A stretch of 64,000 nucleotides of DNA, from the NCBI RefSeq assembly GCF_900496995.4, contig NC_044013.1, positions 41,863,554 through 41,927,553 on the forward strand. Reading direction: 5' to 3'. Position 1 is the stretch's first letter. Each line of letters opens with the position of its first letter. The notes beneath the pieces are model-generated. The model made no database searches. It was not told the origin of the DNA and saw nothing but the letters and a program-made list of their open reading frames with translations. Both the position numbers and the translations under genes were made by a program. Of the stretch, positions 29,619 to 44,600 are shown one piece after another. Source of the DNA: Aquila chrysaetos chrysaetos. Its lineage: Eukaryota; Chordata; Aves; Accipitriformes; Accipitridae.

Positions 29619-31078
29619 GTTTGAAAAAAAATAAATGGTATTTGAGCCATTGCAGTAATGAAGGGAACAGATCTTGCTCCACGAGAGACCGTGAACAGGT
29701 TCACATTAGACTCATGCTTGGAAAAAAAAAAAAAAAAAACCCAAACCCAAAACATTCTCCTTTCAGATCCAGAGTGGAGTTCTGAATAGACAAGACCACA
29801 ACAGTGCCCCAGACAGTCCAAGGCACATTACCCCAGTGCAGACATTTCCATCGACATGAAATTATGACAGCTACATTCTTTCTAGTTACAACATTGTTCT
29901 ATCAATATTACAAAATTAGGCATACTTTGGATTTTGCACAGAGACAAGAAGGACTTTTACTTCAGGAAGTAGTCAACCTGGGTCATCAAGTCATTTCACA
30001 ATGAAGAGCTCCCTTCACTCTGCCCTTTCTCCCCCAGCAGTGACTTATTACCAACACCAAATTCATCTCAGACTCATCATCCCAGTGATATTGTCTATGC
30101 ATTAGTTAGCAAACCAATAAATAGACCTTATGACAAGCACCAGATATTTACTTGCCATCACACAGCATTTCTCCACACCCAGATAAAAAGAACTTCCTGC
30201 AGTGTAATCCAAGAGTCAGTACATACTAAGACAACATCACTGCTGAACCTATTGGAGACCAAGACATTTGTCTGCCTTTGAAGCAGATGTCACATGAGTT
30301 TCCTTCACACAAACATCACATGTAAATTTAACTTCTTGGTACTGTGCTTTAAGAACAAAAGCAGATATCAGAACATGGAGGACAGTCCTCCAGAAATAGC
30401 TTATCAGCTACAGAAAATAAAAAAGGAGACAGTGGCCACTTACAAGTCTTCCACATGACTAGCTTGCTTTAAGGAGAGCATCAAGTTAAGGCAGTGTTGA
30501 GACAACTGGCTAAGAACATGCCAAATACAGCTGTTGTCAGTAGTCACCAATTTGATATCTTACTCCATTTCGGGGACGGACCACGTGGCTTTAGATCTCA
30601 GTATCAAGGTCTAAAGACTTCAGCCACAGAATGCTGCTTTCTGCAGCAAGCAGCAGCTCAGGGGGATGTTTGTTGAAGTCTTCTAGACCAGGCTGAGTTG
30701 CTTACAAGTCTAGGTCAATGTTTCAGCAGAGCCAAAAATACAGTGATGGGCACTGAAAGAGAACACCAAGGGTGCCAGCTGCAAGTCTGTTTATCACAGT
30801 CCAAGGTGGAGTTCAACTTGTGTGTGAAAGCCACATAATCAAGAGCCACCCCACCAGCTTTCAGGGAAGGTCTAAGTACCTGCACTGAGGTTACTGGGAG
30901 AGCCAGCTCTCTACAGTCTGCAGGGTGGGTACAGAGGCTCACACTGGCTTTGCTCCTCATTACAAGATTAACAGTCTAATAAAACTCAGTAAGGAAGTCA
31001 GGGTCTTTTGGCCTGCCCAAAGAAGTTTTCCCAGCCTCAAAGAAGGAGTTACCACTGAGGGAGCTGTTGTGGAATAGT

Positions 31079-31084
31079 TTTATT
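31079..31084 (-). terminator. DYNLL2: Proximal AATAAA poly(A) signal of DYNLL2
   Basis: AATAAA on the minus strand, about 245 nt past the DYNLL2 stop codon; it is the first canonical signal on that strand downstream of the gene. Use is inferred. Confidence 0.5.
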
Positions 31085-31325
31085 TCTTCCCATGTAAAGG
31101 CCATTGTTTAAGCATTTACAGGTTTCCTAGTGCAATACAACCAAAAAAAGCAGTAACAAAAAAATGCCGCCTTCTTCCCAGGCAACTAAACAGAAGTAGA
31201 TTTTTACTGCAACATATACACATTAAATATAGTATACAGTCCATGCAGCGGCATAGCCATGTTAAAGGGAGTCGTGGCTTCAGCCATCAGTGCATTACAG
31301 TCCAAATTTCACTTGCTCCTACTTC

Positions 31326-33298
<1,973 letters not shown>

Positions 33299-34024
33299 CG
33301 TGAACCTAAGGCAGAACATAGATTCCTTTAATCCCTTCCCAAGAAAGGAGAAGGTTCCTGTGCATCAGAGGTTGTCCTTTCTATGGCAGGCTGCGTCACA
33401 AGCCGATACTACAAACACCCTGTTATGGCCAGGGTGAGTTTATCAGGGTAGCCTACAGTAGTCCCAGGCTAAGACGCCCCTTATAGCTGGAGCACTGGCA
33501 CTATACAGAGGTTAGATCAGAGATAGTCCAACATCACCACCTGCATTAAACACATGCAGAAAAAGCTTACTGTGTGGGAGGAGACAGGATCTGCAGAGAG
33601 CCACAGCCCTCCTATACATTAATAGGCTACAGCCAAGTTTGCCTTCCAGGTGCACCAGTGGTTTGGAGCACCATCTGTTCAGAGCCTTGCAAGCAACAGA
33701 TCCCAAACTGCCTGTGTCTCCAGCTGGGAGGCTCAAGAAGCATGTTAACAGCAGCAGTGCTTTTATTCTACCCCACGCCAGGAGTTACAGTTACTGCTAC
33801 TAGTTTAGCCTGGAAGGAGTGTTGTTCCACATTCAGCCTATCATCATTCCCTCACCTCACCACTGCTCTGCCACTGAAACCCAGACTTCAGCTGTTCCCA
33901 CGGGACAAAGCCGGTCTGACAAGCCAGAAACAGGTTAACACCATGCTGCAGCCTAGAAACAAGGGCAGGGGGAAGCAAGCCCCACCACAGAGCTAGCACA
34001 GCTAGGGCCTGACAAAGCAGCCTC

Positions 34025-34060
34025 CTTCCCACCCACCCACCCCCCCCCACACCCCACCCT
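34025..34060 (-). other. C-rich run, G-quadruplex-prone on the gene strand
   Basis: The plus strand has CCC ACCC ACCC ACCCCCCCC ACACCCC ACCC, so the minus strand carries five or more G runs with one- to three-base loops. It lies in DYNLL2 intron 1 on the non-template strand, where a quadruplex could form in DNA or nascent RNA. Formation is inference. Confidence 0.55.
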
Positions 34061-35859
34061 GTGAACCACAACACAGATGCTAGAAACCAGCATGCTAGTG
34101 CTGCCCATGACCTTTAAGAAACTAGAAAATAGTATACTGGAGCTGAGTGTGTAGCCCCCTTCACTCTAAGTTAGTTCAGGTGCTTCGTACTAGTCACTGA
34201 AGCCATTTACTCATAGATCTCCCATGGCCTTTCCAGGGAGGCATTCAGCATTGGGAATCTTCCAGTGTAGTTCATATTATCCTAGAAAACGTGGATATGG
34301 CAATCCCAGCCCTGCAGCCTTTCTTCAAGCAAAGGCTGTGACACATGCCCTGGGGAAGGAGCCCCACACAGTCCTGCTGCTGGCTGGCACACTCCAACAC
34401 CCCTCCAGGAACCAGACCCCTCGCTCCCAAGCCACACATGAGGCCTGGTCAGGAGGCACATGTTATCTGGGGGACCGGTCAAGCGAAGGTCTGCACTGAG
34501 AAGGACCACAGCTGCTCACCTCAGCAGCAGCTCTTACCAGAGCATATTAAAACTTTGTGGAAATAAGCTTCTTAATGGCAAGGAGTGCCTCCAATTAAGC
34601 CTGCAGAGCACCATTAAGTTTTCTAAATCGTTTTACAGTGCTGTAAGTCTTGAGTGATACTACCAAGCATGTTTTGAAATAGTGAAACTACACATTTTTA
34701 GCTCTACTGGGGAGTGAAGAAAATCTGCTGCAATGAGCACTTCCTGGAACAGGCCCAGAAAACTGAAGGAGTAGCTTTGTTACAGCAATTAAAGGAGCCT
34801 GCTACCCAGAGAGAAAGAGAATCCAGTTACATAATTGCAGCCCTATGATTACAATACTTCAATTCTTCACTCTGCCTGCAGTTGAAGACTTCTATTGCAA
34901 CCTTAATTTATACGTTTTAGATACAATGTTTAATAGAGCACTGCTATTAACATGCACTAATAGCATCAGGAGGAATGACAGGAACTGAGCTCAAACGCCA
35001 ACAGAGAGCACGCGCCCCTACCACAGCTCTGGAAAAGCCACTTCCAGGCAGTTTGTTCCCCTCCGTGCTGTGCTTTAAGCCAGTGGGTGTTAGCCTGTGG
35101 CCCAGAAGCCCCGGCAGGACAAGACGTGGCTCAGAACAGCCCAACCAACCGCCTGTAGATTTGGATTCACCATCCAGGAATCTGGCAATCCCTTGGGAAA
35201 GTCTTCTGGGGGTCCAGCCCACAGGAAAAGGGAAGTAGCAGAAATTCACTTGTGGGTCATTCCTCCAGGAAAGCCTCTTTATGGAAAGAGGGCAAGCAAG
35301 CTCTCGCACACATCAGGCCTTCGCACACCTCCACTGCACGCTGAGTTCAGAGGGCATTTGCCATTACATAACCAGCCACAGAGTGACCTGCAAAAAGCAT
35401 CTTCCTTCCTCATTGTTTAGGCAAGGAGCATCTCAGTGCAGGCCCATGCTGCCGAGGGCCAACAGTGCCATAGAAAAAAACCTATTATCTTTCAGTAGAG
35501 CTGCAAGCGCTGGCCAGCCTGCCCTCCCCAGCACCGCACCGCTCCAGGGCACAGCATCCTTCACAGGCCAACCACGACAGGGGCTGGCAGCTGGCTGTGC
35601 TGCTGGGGAGAGGGTCCCCTGCACCCGCCATGGGGCAGAGAGCAGCTCCAAGTGTCACCCCATCCACCCACCTGAACACCACAGAGCAGGGCCCCAGTCT
35701 CAGCTCATTCCCCCATGGGGTTACAGAGGCATCCTCCCAGCAAGGCAGCCCAGTGGCACCACAGTACACATCTTATCCCTAAGTCACAAGATCACAGCTG
35801 GCCCTCAGGGTCTTGGCTACCCAAGTCTGGCCCTCTCTTGAAGAAAACCACAAAGCCCC

Positions 35860-36415
35860 AGCACCCAGCTCAGGGCAGGATGGGCCTAGGAAGGGATAAT
35901 AGTACAGCTCCAGCAGCCACCCCTTCCCCAGCCCAAGTCAGGATGGGGTCTTGTGGGAGGAAGACAAAGACCACAGCCCTAGCAGCCACTCCAGGCAGGA
36001 TGAGGCCTTGGGAGGGGGATTAGGCCCAAGCCAGCACCCAACCCTTCCCTCACCAGGTTAGGATGAGGTCATGAAAAGAGTATGAGGCCCGAGCCCAGCA
36101 CCCAGCCACTCCCCCAGCAGGACAGGACAGTGCTTTGGGAGGGGGAATGATGCTCAAGCTCAGGACCCACTCATTCCCTCACCGGGACAAGATGCAGCTT
36201 CGGGACAGGGATGAGACACAAGCCCCCACACCCACTCTTTCCCTCCCCAGGCAGGATGGGGCCCTAAGAGCGGGATGAGGCCCAAGCCCAGCACCCACCG
36301 CTTCCCCACCAGGACAGTATGGAGCCCGAGGATGGGGAGGACGCCCAAGCCCAGCACCCACCACGGCGTGAGAAGGCCCTGGGAAGGGGGTGCTGCGCAG
36401 CCTCATCCCCACCTC
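35860..36415. repeat. Degenerate minisatellite, about nine units of 52-69 bp
   Basis: Units start with AGCACCCA (or close variants) near 35860, 35912, 35981, 36033, 36097, 36162, 36226, 36290 and 36353. They contain CAGGATGAGG/CAGGATGGGG and GAGGCCCAAGCCC blocks. The last five spacings are 63-65 bp, while earlier units are irregular. The array lies in DYNLL2 intron 1 and ends about 380 bp inside the exon 1 donor. Confidence 0.85.
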
Positions 36416-36791
36416 GGCAGAAGGGGGCCCGGGGAGACGCTCCCGGGCGGCTCCCAGGAGCCGGGCGCATGTGCAGGCCGCAGCCCTGCGTGACCTTCAC
36501 GGGGAGGGGGAGTCCCGGGGGCGCCCGAGGTAGCGGTGACCTTGCCCGGAGCGGGGCCGGCAACGCACCGGCGGCAGACCACCGGGGCGGGGCGAGCTCC
36601 GAGCGCCGCCGGGAGCTAACCACGGGCCGGAGCCGCCCGTCCGTCCGTCCGCCCGCCCACCGGCCGGCCATAACCGCGACCCCCTCCCCTCCCCTCCCCG
36701 GGGCGGCCCAGCCGCCACCTCACCCACGGAAGGAGCGGTGCCAGGCGAGGCGGTCCCCGCCGCCGCCGCCCCGGCGGAGGGCGTCGCTCAC

Positions 36792-36950
36792 CTTCACAGT
36801 GACAGGGCCACCCCGGGAGGGCGAGGCACGGCACCGAGGAGGAGGTGAGAGGAGGAGGCCCGGACACCGCTTCGCCTCAGCCCGCTCCCGCTCCGCTCCG
36901 TTCCCTGCGCCGCGCCGAGCGCTCTGCGCCTCGCCGCCGCGCCGCGCTCA
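36792..36950 (-). other. DYNLL2: DYNLL2 non-coding exon 1 (approximate 5' end)
   Basis: A strong donor, GAAG|GTGAGCGAC, occurs on the minus strand with its last exon base at 36792, inside the CpG island 3.5 kb upstream of the ATG-bearing exon. Vertebrate DYNLL2 genes have a non-coding first exon in this arrangement. The 5' limit is a guess based on a weak TATA-like GTATTTGAG at about 36948-36956 and on the CCAAT boxes upstream. Confidence 0.6.
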
Positions 36951-37180
36951 AATACCGCCCCGCCCGCTGCGGCGCGCGGCCCGTCGTTCCCCCATTGGTT
37001 GCGCCGCACGGCACGCCGCGCCCCCATTGGCTGAGCCGCGGCGCGGCACGCCGCCCCGGCCCGTCCGCCCGCGCTGTTCTGCCTACATCCTGTTTCATCC
37101 CAGAATGCCGCGGGGCGAGCGCGGCGCGGGGCGGGGTGGGGCGGGGCGGGGCGGTGCTTCGCGGGGGCGGGGGCGTTCGC
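36945..37180 (-). promoter_or_regulatory. DYNLL2: DYNLL2 CpG-island promoter with CCAAT boxes and ZNF143 element
   Basis: Two CCAAT boxes (ATTGG on the plus strand at 36994 and 37026) lie 32 bp apart, a spacing typical of NF-Y pairs. TCCCAGAATGC at 37098-37108 matches the core of the ZNF143/STAF binding element. A run of GGGGCGGGG boxes follows at 37128-37160. Together these mark a TATA-poor housekeeping promoter directed leftwards. Factor binding is inferred from motif matches only. Confidence 0.65.
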
Positions 37181-38266
37181 CCGGTGCTGTGAGGGGACGG
37201 GGCCTGGGGGGGGACGACACCGATCCTTTGGGGGGGTCCCCTCTGCTTTGGGGACCCAGATCCCCGCGGGGGTCACCCTGAACCCCTGGGGGGGACCCGC
37301 TGTCTTGGGGAGACCTGATCCCCTCGGGGGTAACTGCCTGGGGAGGGCCTGATCCTCTGAGGGGGCAGCTGTGTGGCATGGTGGGGCAGCCGGGCACTGA
37401 AAACAGGGCAGCGTTACAGCGGGGTGGAGAGGGTCCGTGGCATCGGGATTACGTATTCCCAAGCCTGAGACATCCCAGGGCGTCTTTGTGGCAGGATTTG
37501 GCTGCGGTGTGGCTGGGTACGGAGCACCGCGGCCACCCAAAGCGGCTGCGTTTGGGCAGTGCTGTGTACATGGAAAACGGGGTCTCGCGTGTGGCTCCCC
37601 GCCAGCAGATTCCTGGTGGTCCCCTGAGACTTCGTGTCCACAGAGTTGCTTGCAGGCGAGGGACCGCCATGTGCAAAGTGTTCTTGGAAAGACAGCTCAC
37701 CCTAAGAGTAAAAACCAGTTCTGTCAGCGGTGATTAGTTGTAGCTTTGCACCTCGACGGCGTCTTCCACCTGACATCTTCAACACGTGATGGTTATTGAT
37801 CACTTGAGCCTTGCGAGACCCTCCCAAGCTGGCTGGCATTGCTGCAGCTTCTCATATTTACAGCTGAGAAAACTAAGGCAGGAGCAGGAGAGAGTGACCT
37901 GTGAAAGGTCCCTGAGGCCATTAGTGGCCCCATTAGGAACAGATCCAGGTCTCCTGGAGCTCGATGTAACCTCCTCCTCCTCCACTGTCCCCAGATGTCC
38001 AGGTTTTCAGGCCACTGCAGGCAGGTGCTAGGTTTCACCCACAAGACTCAGCATCTCTCCTTGCCCTGCAAAGCCAGACAGATTTCCCCCTCCTGAACAC
38101 GCCAAGAGGGCTCCCTCATTTCTTGGGGTTTTCCTGCTTTTATACTGGCAGCAAAGCTTGGGGAATGCCCAGCAAAGGTGGGAGCGTCTTTCACTAAACC
38201 ACCAGCCTCATGGCCTGCAGGACCCGCTGCTTTTCCCCGGGGGTGTCGCAGCGAGTCCTGCCGGGT
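37181..38266. other. Intergenic, nothing recognised
   Basis: Sequence upstream of the DYNLL2 promoter. It is GC-rich with G runs to about 37370, then ordinary composition. No exon, repeat family or RNA gene is recognised up to the LTR at 38267. Confidence 0.6.
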
Positions 38267-38635
38267 TGTCCTGGTTTTGGCTGGGATAGAGTTAATTTTC
38301 TTTCTAGTAGCTGTTATGTTTTGGATTTAGTAGGTGAAGAATGTTGATAACACACTGATGTTTTCAGTTGTTGCTAAGTAGTGTTTATACTAAGTCAAGG
38401 ATTTTTCAGCTTCTCATGCCCAGCTAGCAACAAGGCTGGAGGGGCACAAGAAATTGGGAGGGGACACAGCCTGGGCAGCTGACCCAAACTGGCCAAAGGG
38501 ATATTCCATACCATGTGATGTCATGCCCAGTATATAAACTGGGGGGAGTTGGCAGGGGGTGGTGGATCACTGCTCGGGAACTAGCTGGGCATCGATTGTC
38601 AAGTCATGAGCAATTGCATTGTGCGTTGTGTGGGG
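38267..38635 (+). mobile_element. ERV LTR fragment, U3 part, 3' truncated
   Basis: Starts with TGTCCTGGTTTTGGCTGGG and carries the same ordered blocks as the LTR at 1-466. It has a well-preserved TATATAA box at 38531 followed by the expected run into R. Similarity stops near ATTGTGCGTTG at about 38630, so R/U5 is missing. Orientation is opposite to the first copy. No internal retroviral coding sequence lies alongside. The TATA region is intact, so residual promoter activity is conceivable. Confidence 0.85.
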
Positions 38636-41600
38636 CTTAGTCTGCTCTCCCTGGAGTAAAACTGTGGTAAAGCTCAGCATGGGTAACTTGGCAGGTACCA
38701 GTGCCGTCGGAGCAGGTCGAAGGGCTGAACCAGTGCTGCGGTGCCTTGGCAGGGAACCCGCTAAGCCCCACCACCGGCAGCCCTGCAGTGGGGGGCTGGC
38801 AGTCAAACCCCATGCTGCCTGCTGTGTGCAGACCTCAGGGTGGGAAACAGCAAAGGAGACTCATACTTGTAATCTGTCGGCTGCCCGTGCACCTGCCTGT
38901 GAGGTCTCGTGGGGTCCTGCGCTGGTGCCAGCAGCGAGGGATCCTGGCAAATGGCTGTGACACCGGTGCTTCGGACACTTAGCTTTGCCATGCGGGGCTC
39001 CTGCCCTCGATAAACGTGCTCCAGGCATACACCTGCCCCCCCCCGGCTGTCCCCGCGGGCCCGTCTGCCAGGCTGGCTGCCAGCCAGCTCCCGTTTTGGT
39101 TGCTCCATTTCACTTGAGCAGAGGTGCCAAGAAGCCCTTTTGCAGAAGCCACCTGAAGAAAAGCCCAGTAAAACAAAAAAGTCCCCGTTCCCGCGCCATC
39201 CCCGTTCCTGCACCCTCCCTGTTCCCACGCCGTGGTGCCTGCACAGCGCTGCCTGGCATGAACAGCGGCAAGACGGAGACAGCACTGCCCGTGCTGAGCT
39301 GGCTCTTAACGAGACCAGTTTTAATTGCATGCGTGGCCTTGAGAACCAGGGAGACCACTCTGGGTACTGAAATCTATCTAATTTGATTGCTCAAGGAAGA
39401 CAAGCCTACAGCTGATAACAGCACTCGGGGGACAGGCTGGAGTTCACTCCACGGCTGTGCTTTTGCCTCACGAGCAGGCAGCCCAGGAATGGGCCGATAC
39501 TTTTTGCTAATGAAGTGGATATTTCCTGATGTAACCTTTGCAACCTCTGAGATACTGGTCAAAACTCCCAACAGCAAATAAAATATTTACTGTTCCCAAA
39601 TGGGTCCAGACCTGAGCGTCAGCCTTAAGATGAGCAGAAGCCAGAGAGCAGCAGAAAAGCAAGTGAGGACTAATGCTGCAGGGCTGTACGGCACTAAGTT
39701 TGTAAGACCACCGCTGGTGGCATGGGACCTGACCTCCAGCCTTCAGACAGATAACTTGAGGGCATCAGCCTTCCCTCTGAGCTCAAGGCCAGGCAATGAC
39801 TGCAGGTTGCCTGCTGTCTGCCCGGCACCACACACACAGGAGCTGCGGACATTCTGGGGCTGCACCAAAAGCTGCTCTGGCCAAGAAGCAAAGCGTCAAT
39901 AAATAAATATGTGGCCAGAGCAGAGAGCTGGGCTGCGGCCGTCAAATTACAGCCTCAGGCCTCAGCCTTATTAGCATCGAGATCCCTCTGCACCGCTCTG
40001 GGAAATAACTGATGGTCTCTTTGCACCCCTGGAGCGGTGTTCTCCTTGCTTTCTTCTGCAGGTTGGCTTTTCTTGCTCCCTCTGCAAGAAGGGGGAGCGG
40101 GCAGTGCCTGTCCCTGCACCCACCAACACGCTCTGCGTCACCACAGGCCACCCCCAGCTGGGACCCTACCTTCATCTCTTTTGGATGCCGGTGCTAATGC
40201 AGTAACAGGCTTAGCTACAGCCCTTTATGAGCTTCCATCTCCGCAGCAGCGGGAGTAAATATTTTTTATGGTGATGTTTCCAGAGGCTCCACACGGCTGG
40301 CGGGGGCTGGAGGTGCTGATCTCGGGGCTGAGGAAGGGGGAAAGGCCATGCCCGGGCAGATGATGGGCAGCAGGACCTGCTTGGGAGAGGCAGGAGGTCA
40401 GAGTTCTGCAGGATGCCCAGGACTGGGGAGCCCACAGGGAGCCCTGGGAGTGGGGATGGTACAGACCCACGTCCCCATAGGCTGCAGCATGGTCCAGGCT
40501 TGTCCGGCTGGAGCGGGCAGGCTCCTCCGGGGCCGTGCTGCAGAGCAGCAGAGCCGGTCATCTGTGCCAGGCTCCTGGGAATGCCTGGCCATGAGGGCAG
40601 CCGGCTCTGCTCAGGTTCGCTGCACGACACTTGGCTGGGCTATTTATAGCTCTGCCGAGTATCTGTTGAGGCAACAGATCTCTGAGTCTTGTGGATCCTT
40701 TTTATGAGCATCCCAGACCGTGAGGCGCAGAGCCTCGGCTCTCCCCTTGTTGGACCAGAACGGAGCCGTGGTTTGCATCAAGGCAGCAGTGCCGCGGGCA
40801 CAGAGCCCAGCTACGGCCCCAGTGCAGGCATGGGGACCAGCCTGACTGCACTGGAGAAGGCAGCTCCCTTCCTCCCTGGCACTGAGCTGCAGAGGAAACC
40901 CTCCGCTTTTCTCCGAGGAGGAGGTCCGGTATCCGGCAAACACCGAACCAGCCTTGCAGCACTGCTGCTGCGGGTGAGCCAGGCCCGCAGGTCGGGATGC
41001 CACCACCCTTGGCAGAGCCAGGTTGCCTGGCCTGTATTGCTACACCATCCCCTACTAATGAAGGAGCTTCGTTAGTGGGGAGGGATCTGAGCGGTTGTAA
41101 GTCAGATCTCTGTTCCTGCTGCCATGAGTTTCTGCTTAATCCTCGTGTGCGATAAGAGCGACATCCGCGAAGTCTGGCTTTACTATACTATTAATCCTGA
41201 GCTGAGGCAGGGGCAGATGACGGGGGCTCGGCAGGTTTTAAGGCTAGGGGCAACTGCTGAGCGATGCTCGTCCTGTCTGTCCTGCACAACGGGAGCCCCA
41301 GGCTTTCCCACAAGGACTCCCATGCTCTGGCCCTCCCGGTATTTTCCCGGTGCAAGCGGGTGCAGAAGCAGCGCTTGCCTCCCTCCTGCCCTGCCTGTCC
41401 CGGGGACACCCACGGGCACCTTCAGTCCAGGGCAGGAGGGAGCTGCCCTGGGGACCCAGCTGCAAAGGGACGAGGTATAAAACGGTGGCCCTGAACCCAA
41501 ACGGTGACAGGCTCCACAGAGCTGGCTCCAGTGTGGGTGGCTGCTTCTGTAATCCCAGTGTAACCCCATCCCAGTTACGTCCTGCCTCCTTCCCCAAAGC

Positions 41601-44600
41601 GGTCAGCGGCAAGAGGAGATGGAGGGCCCCCCTCTCCTGCCCGGCACAGCCCTGGCCGTGGCCGCCACCGGGCGCTGCAGGCTCAGTGCTGCTCTTCGCA
41701 CATGAAGGAGCGTGGCCTTGATGGAAGAAAGTGCTTCAAATGCCATGGAGGGAGTGCGTTCCCGAATCGTGACAAAAAGCATTTATTTATAAATTCCTCC
41801 GAGTGCACTATATAAGGCACTTCACAGGGATTAACAGGAAAAGGGCCTGGCGATGAGGAGCAGTTTGCCATCTAAGGCTGTGCTCCTCCTGCCCCATGGC
41901 CGCATGCTTCCCCACGGGACGCGTTTCCAAGCCCAGGCGATTTTAAGCCAAAAATTGCAGACTTTGTGCACGTCTGCCATAAGAAATGCAGAGGTCTGGG
42001 AACCGAAAGCTGAGCTGGCAGTGCGGCTGCAGCATCACACCAGCTCTGCTTCCATGCTGCACCTCTGCAGTAACATCCCCCATAGGAGATTTTTCTTCTT
42101 ATTTAACCTAAATCCACTTTGCTACAACTTAGCCCATTACTTCTGCTCTGCCCCGCCATGGACATGGCACACTGATGTATTTTGTGGCGCATGTCCATAG
42201 CAGACGACTGTAGAAATGTCGCCTTCGTCTCCTCTCCCTGCAGGAATTCCTTCCCTCTCTCCTCCTCCAACGTGTCTCCTGCACCTCTGCTCACCTACTT
42301 GCTCTTCTCCAGACTCCACCATCAGTCGCATTCTTTTGCTAATCATCAATAAAAACAACAGCAGCAGTAAAGCACCTTCTTTTATTAAATCACCTCCTTG
42401 CTCTCCCTGCATGTCCCGGGGTGTGTGGGCATGGTGGTGACACCCGGGCACCCCCGGAGCAGAGCTGCTGCTCCACGCGAAGGGGGATTTGGCCACTTCA
42501 TCGTATCAACACAAACCCTCTCTGTCAGGCACTGCCGGCTGCGGCCAGAGCACAAACATCACAGCCGGCGCGGCTGCGGGTACTCTTCCTCATCTAATGA
42601 CATCGCAATCACCGATAATCATCCTCCTGTGGCTGATGCATCGAGCCAGCAGCTCCCGATCTCCTTGCAGAGACGCGCTGCAAAGCAACTGCACAGAAAT
42701 GAGATGTAAGCATGAGAGGGAGGCACTGCCAGCAGCTCAACCCTGTGTTCAGCTGGGGGGAAAGCCTTGCAGGGTCTGACCCCTTGCAAAACACATTGTT
42801 CTCCTCGGCAAGTGACAGCCCGTCTGCGAGGCACCCATGGCGTGGCAAGCGCTGCCTGGGAGGTTGGGTCCACACACAGCCAGGCACCCCAATGACCTGC
42901 CATCCTGGTACCCACATCATCCTGGGGCAGGATCCGGCCGGCGGTTCCTCCCGGGCGCTCACGTCTCAATACCAAAGCCTGGCACTTGCCTTGGGCGAGG
43001 CGGAGAGCCGGATCTGGCCCCTGCATTGCTGCAGTCCCCAGCCACCAGCTTTCCGGCTGCTGGAGCCGGGTCCCTCAACGGCTGCAGCCCCCCCTGAGGC
43101 TACCCAACGAGTTATTTTTTACCGGGAGTCAATTGTTTTGGCAAGTGTTTTGCAAACTGCATTACGGAGGGTTTGCTATCAGTCCTGGGCTGCTTTGATC
43201 AATCTTGTTTGCGAAGCAGTTTTCAGCGCCCTGGTTAATGTACGTTATTATCTCCCTGAATCCCTGCTATAGAACCTGAATAAATCCCGTGGAAAAACAA
43301 AATGCCCTATAAAAGGAAATGCTCTATAAAACTCCAGCGGGGAGCTGCCACCGCTGATGCTGAGGGTTTGATCACCGTAAGCAGTCCATTAACATCAATA
43401 TCAGACCCTAAGTCCCCCAGTTTATTGTTCACAAATTTGGGACAATAAAGCGTTTTCACTACCTGCCATCCTCTTCACTGCACAGATCCAGTCTGGGCAC
43501 ATTTCTGTCTCCCATGTGTTTCTCTCACATCCCCTGGGGAATGGGAACCAGGTTCTCTCTGTGCCTGGTGCTCTGAGCACCTCGTCCCCATGCCTGAACT
43601 GCAAAGGCTTGCAGTCCAGAGTGAAACCAGAGTGCATGAATAGCAGACCTAGGACTGTCCCCCAGGTTCCCAAGCCAGGAAAGGGGTCACTACCTGTTAT
43701 TGCTGCCGGGAGCAGCGGGGTAGCAGGCGTAGGGGATCAAGGTGTTTCTGCCCAGGGAGAAATGCTCCTTCATCAGAAGAACCACCCAGGACTGGGCCAC
43801 ACACTTCCCATCAGCATCATGCACCGGGGCTCTGAAACCCCCAAACACAGCCCCCGGCCATGCAATGCCCTGGTCCCAAAGCCAACACGGCCCTTATGTG
43901 GCTCCGACGTGCAGGGAGCTATCGCTCCTTGTCTTCCCGGGGTCTGTCCTGGAGCAGAGGCAACTGCAGCGTGGCACCACGGCAGGGCAGCCTGGGCTTA
44001 TCTCCAAGGCAAACAGGCTTAAAAATGTGACAAGCTATAGATGGCTTTTTGTCTAAACATTGCTTTCCACGAGGTAGTGCGTTCCTTGCCATCCCGCAAG
44101 CGTGATAGAAAAAACTAATACTAAACGACTTGTGAGCCTTATTAATATGTATTCAGGTCATCTGCTCTCTGCAAGTTTTTGCAGGTGACTTGTGGTGTGC
44201 AGTTCATGCAGGATCCATAAATAAAAATACTTCTCTGGAATCTCAGCAGGGTCATATTAGCACAGGAACACAACAACTGCCTTTGTGCATGTGGAGGGAT
44301 GAGGGGTGACGCAGCTTGGCCGGGCTGAGCCGTCCAGCTCTCTGCTTGCTGCTCCCAGCACCCCAGCCCAGGCTCCCAGACCAGCTGGATGCACTGCAAG
44401 CTGGGAACTCCCTTTAATCCGATCTCTCCCAAAGTGAAGGACTGGTTTAGAGACAACATGAACACCAAAGGAAAAGTCATATCAAAGCCACATGCTGTGT
44501 GACCATGCCTTGCGGCTTTGCTCCTGCAGCGAGCTTTGCAGGGGTCCCAGTCTGACCGTGAGGCAGAGGGTTTTGGGACACAGACTCGGTGTGCTTGCAG

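Larger units (their letters stand above)
29600..31325 (-). other. DYNLL2: Probable DYNLL2 3' UTR region
   Basis: Sequence downstream of the DYNLL2 stop codon on the minus strand. A proximal AATAAA lies at 31079-31084, giving a 3' UTR of about 265 nt. A distal ATTAAA lies at 29613-29618, giving about 1.7 kb. No other gene is visible in between. The minus strand has an 18-T run at 29722-29739. The true end needs transcript data, and the outer limit given is the distal candidate. Confidence 0.4.

Noticed and set aside
36319-37281. 320-codon open frame on the plus strand over the DYNLL2 promoter
   Set aside because: GC-driven frame antisense to the DYNLL2 first exon and promoter, with repetitive Arg/Pro/Gly composition and no homology I recognise.
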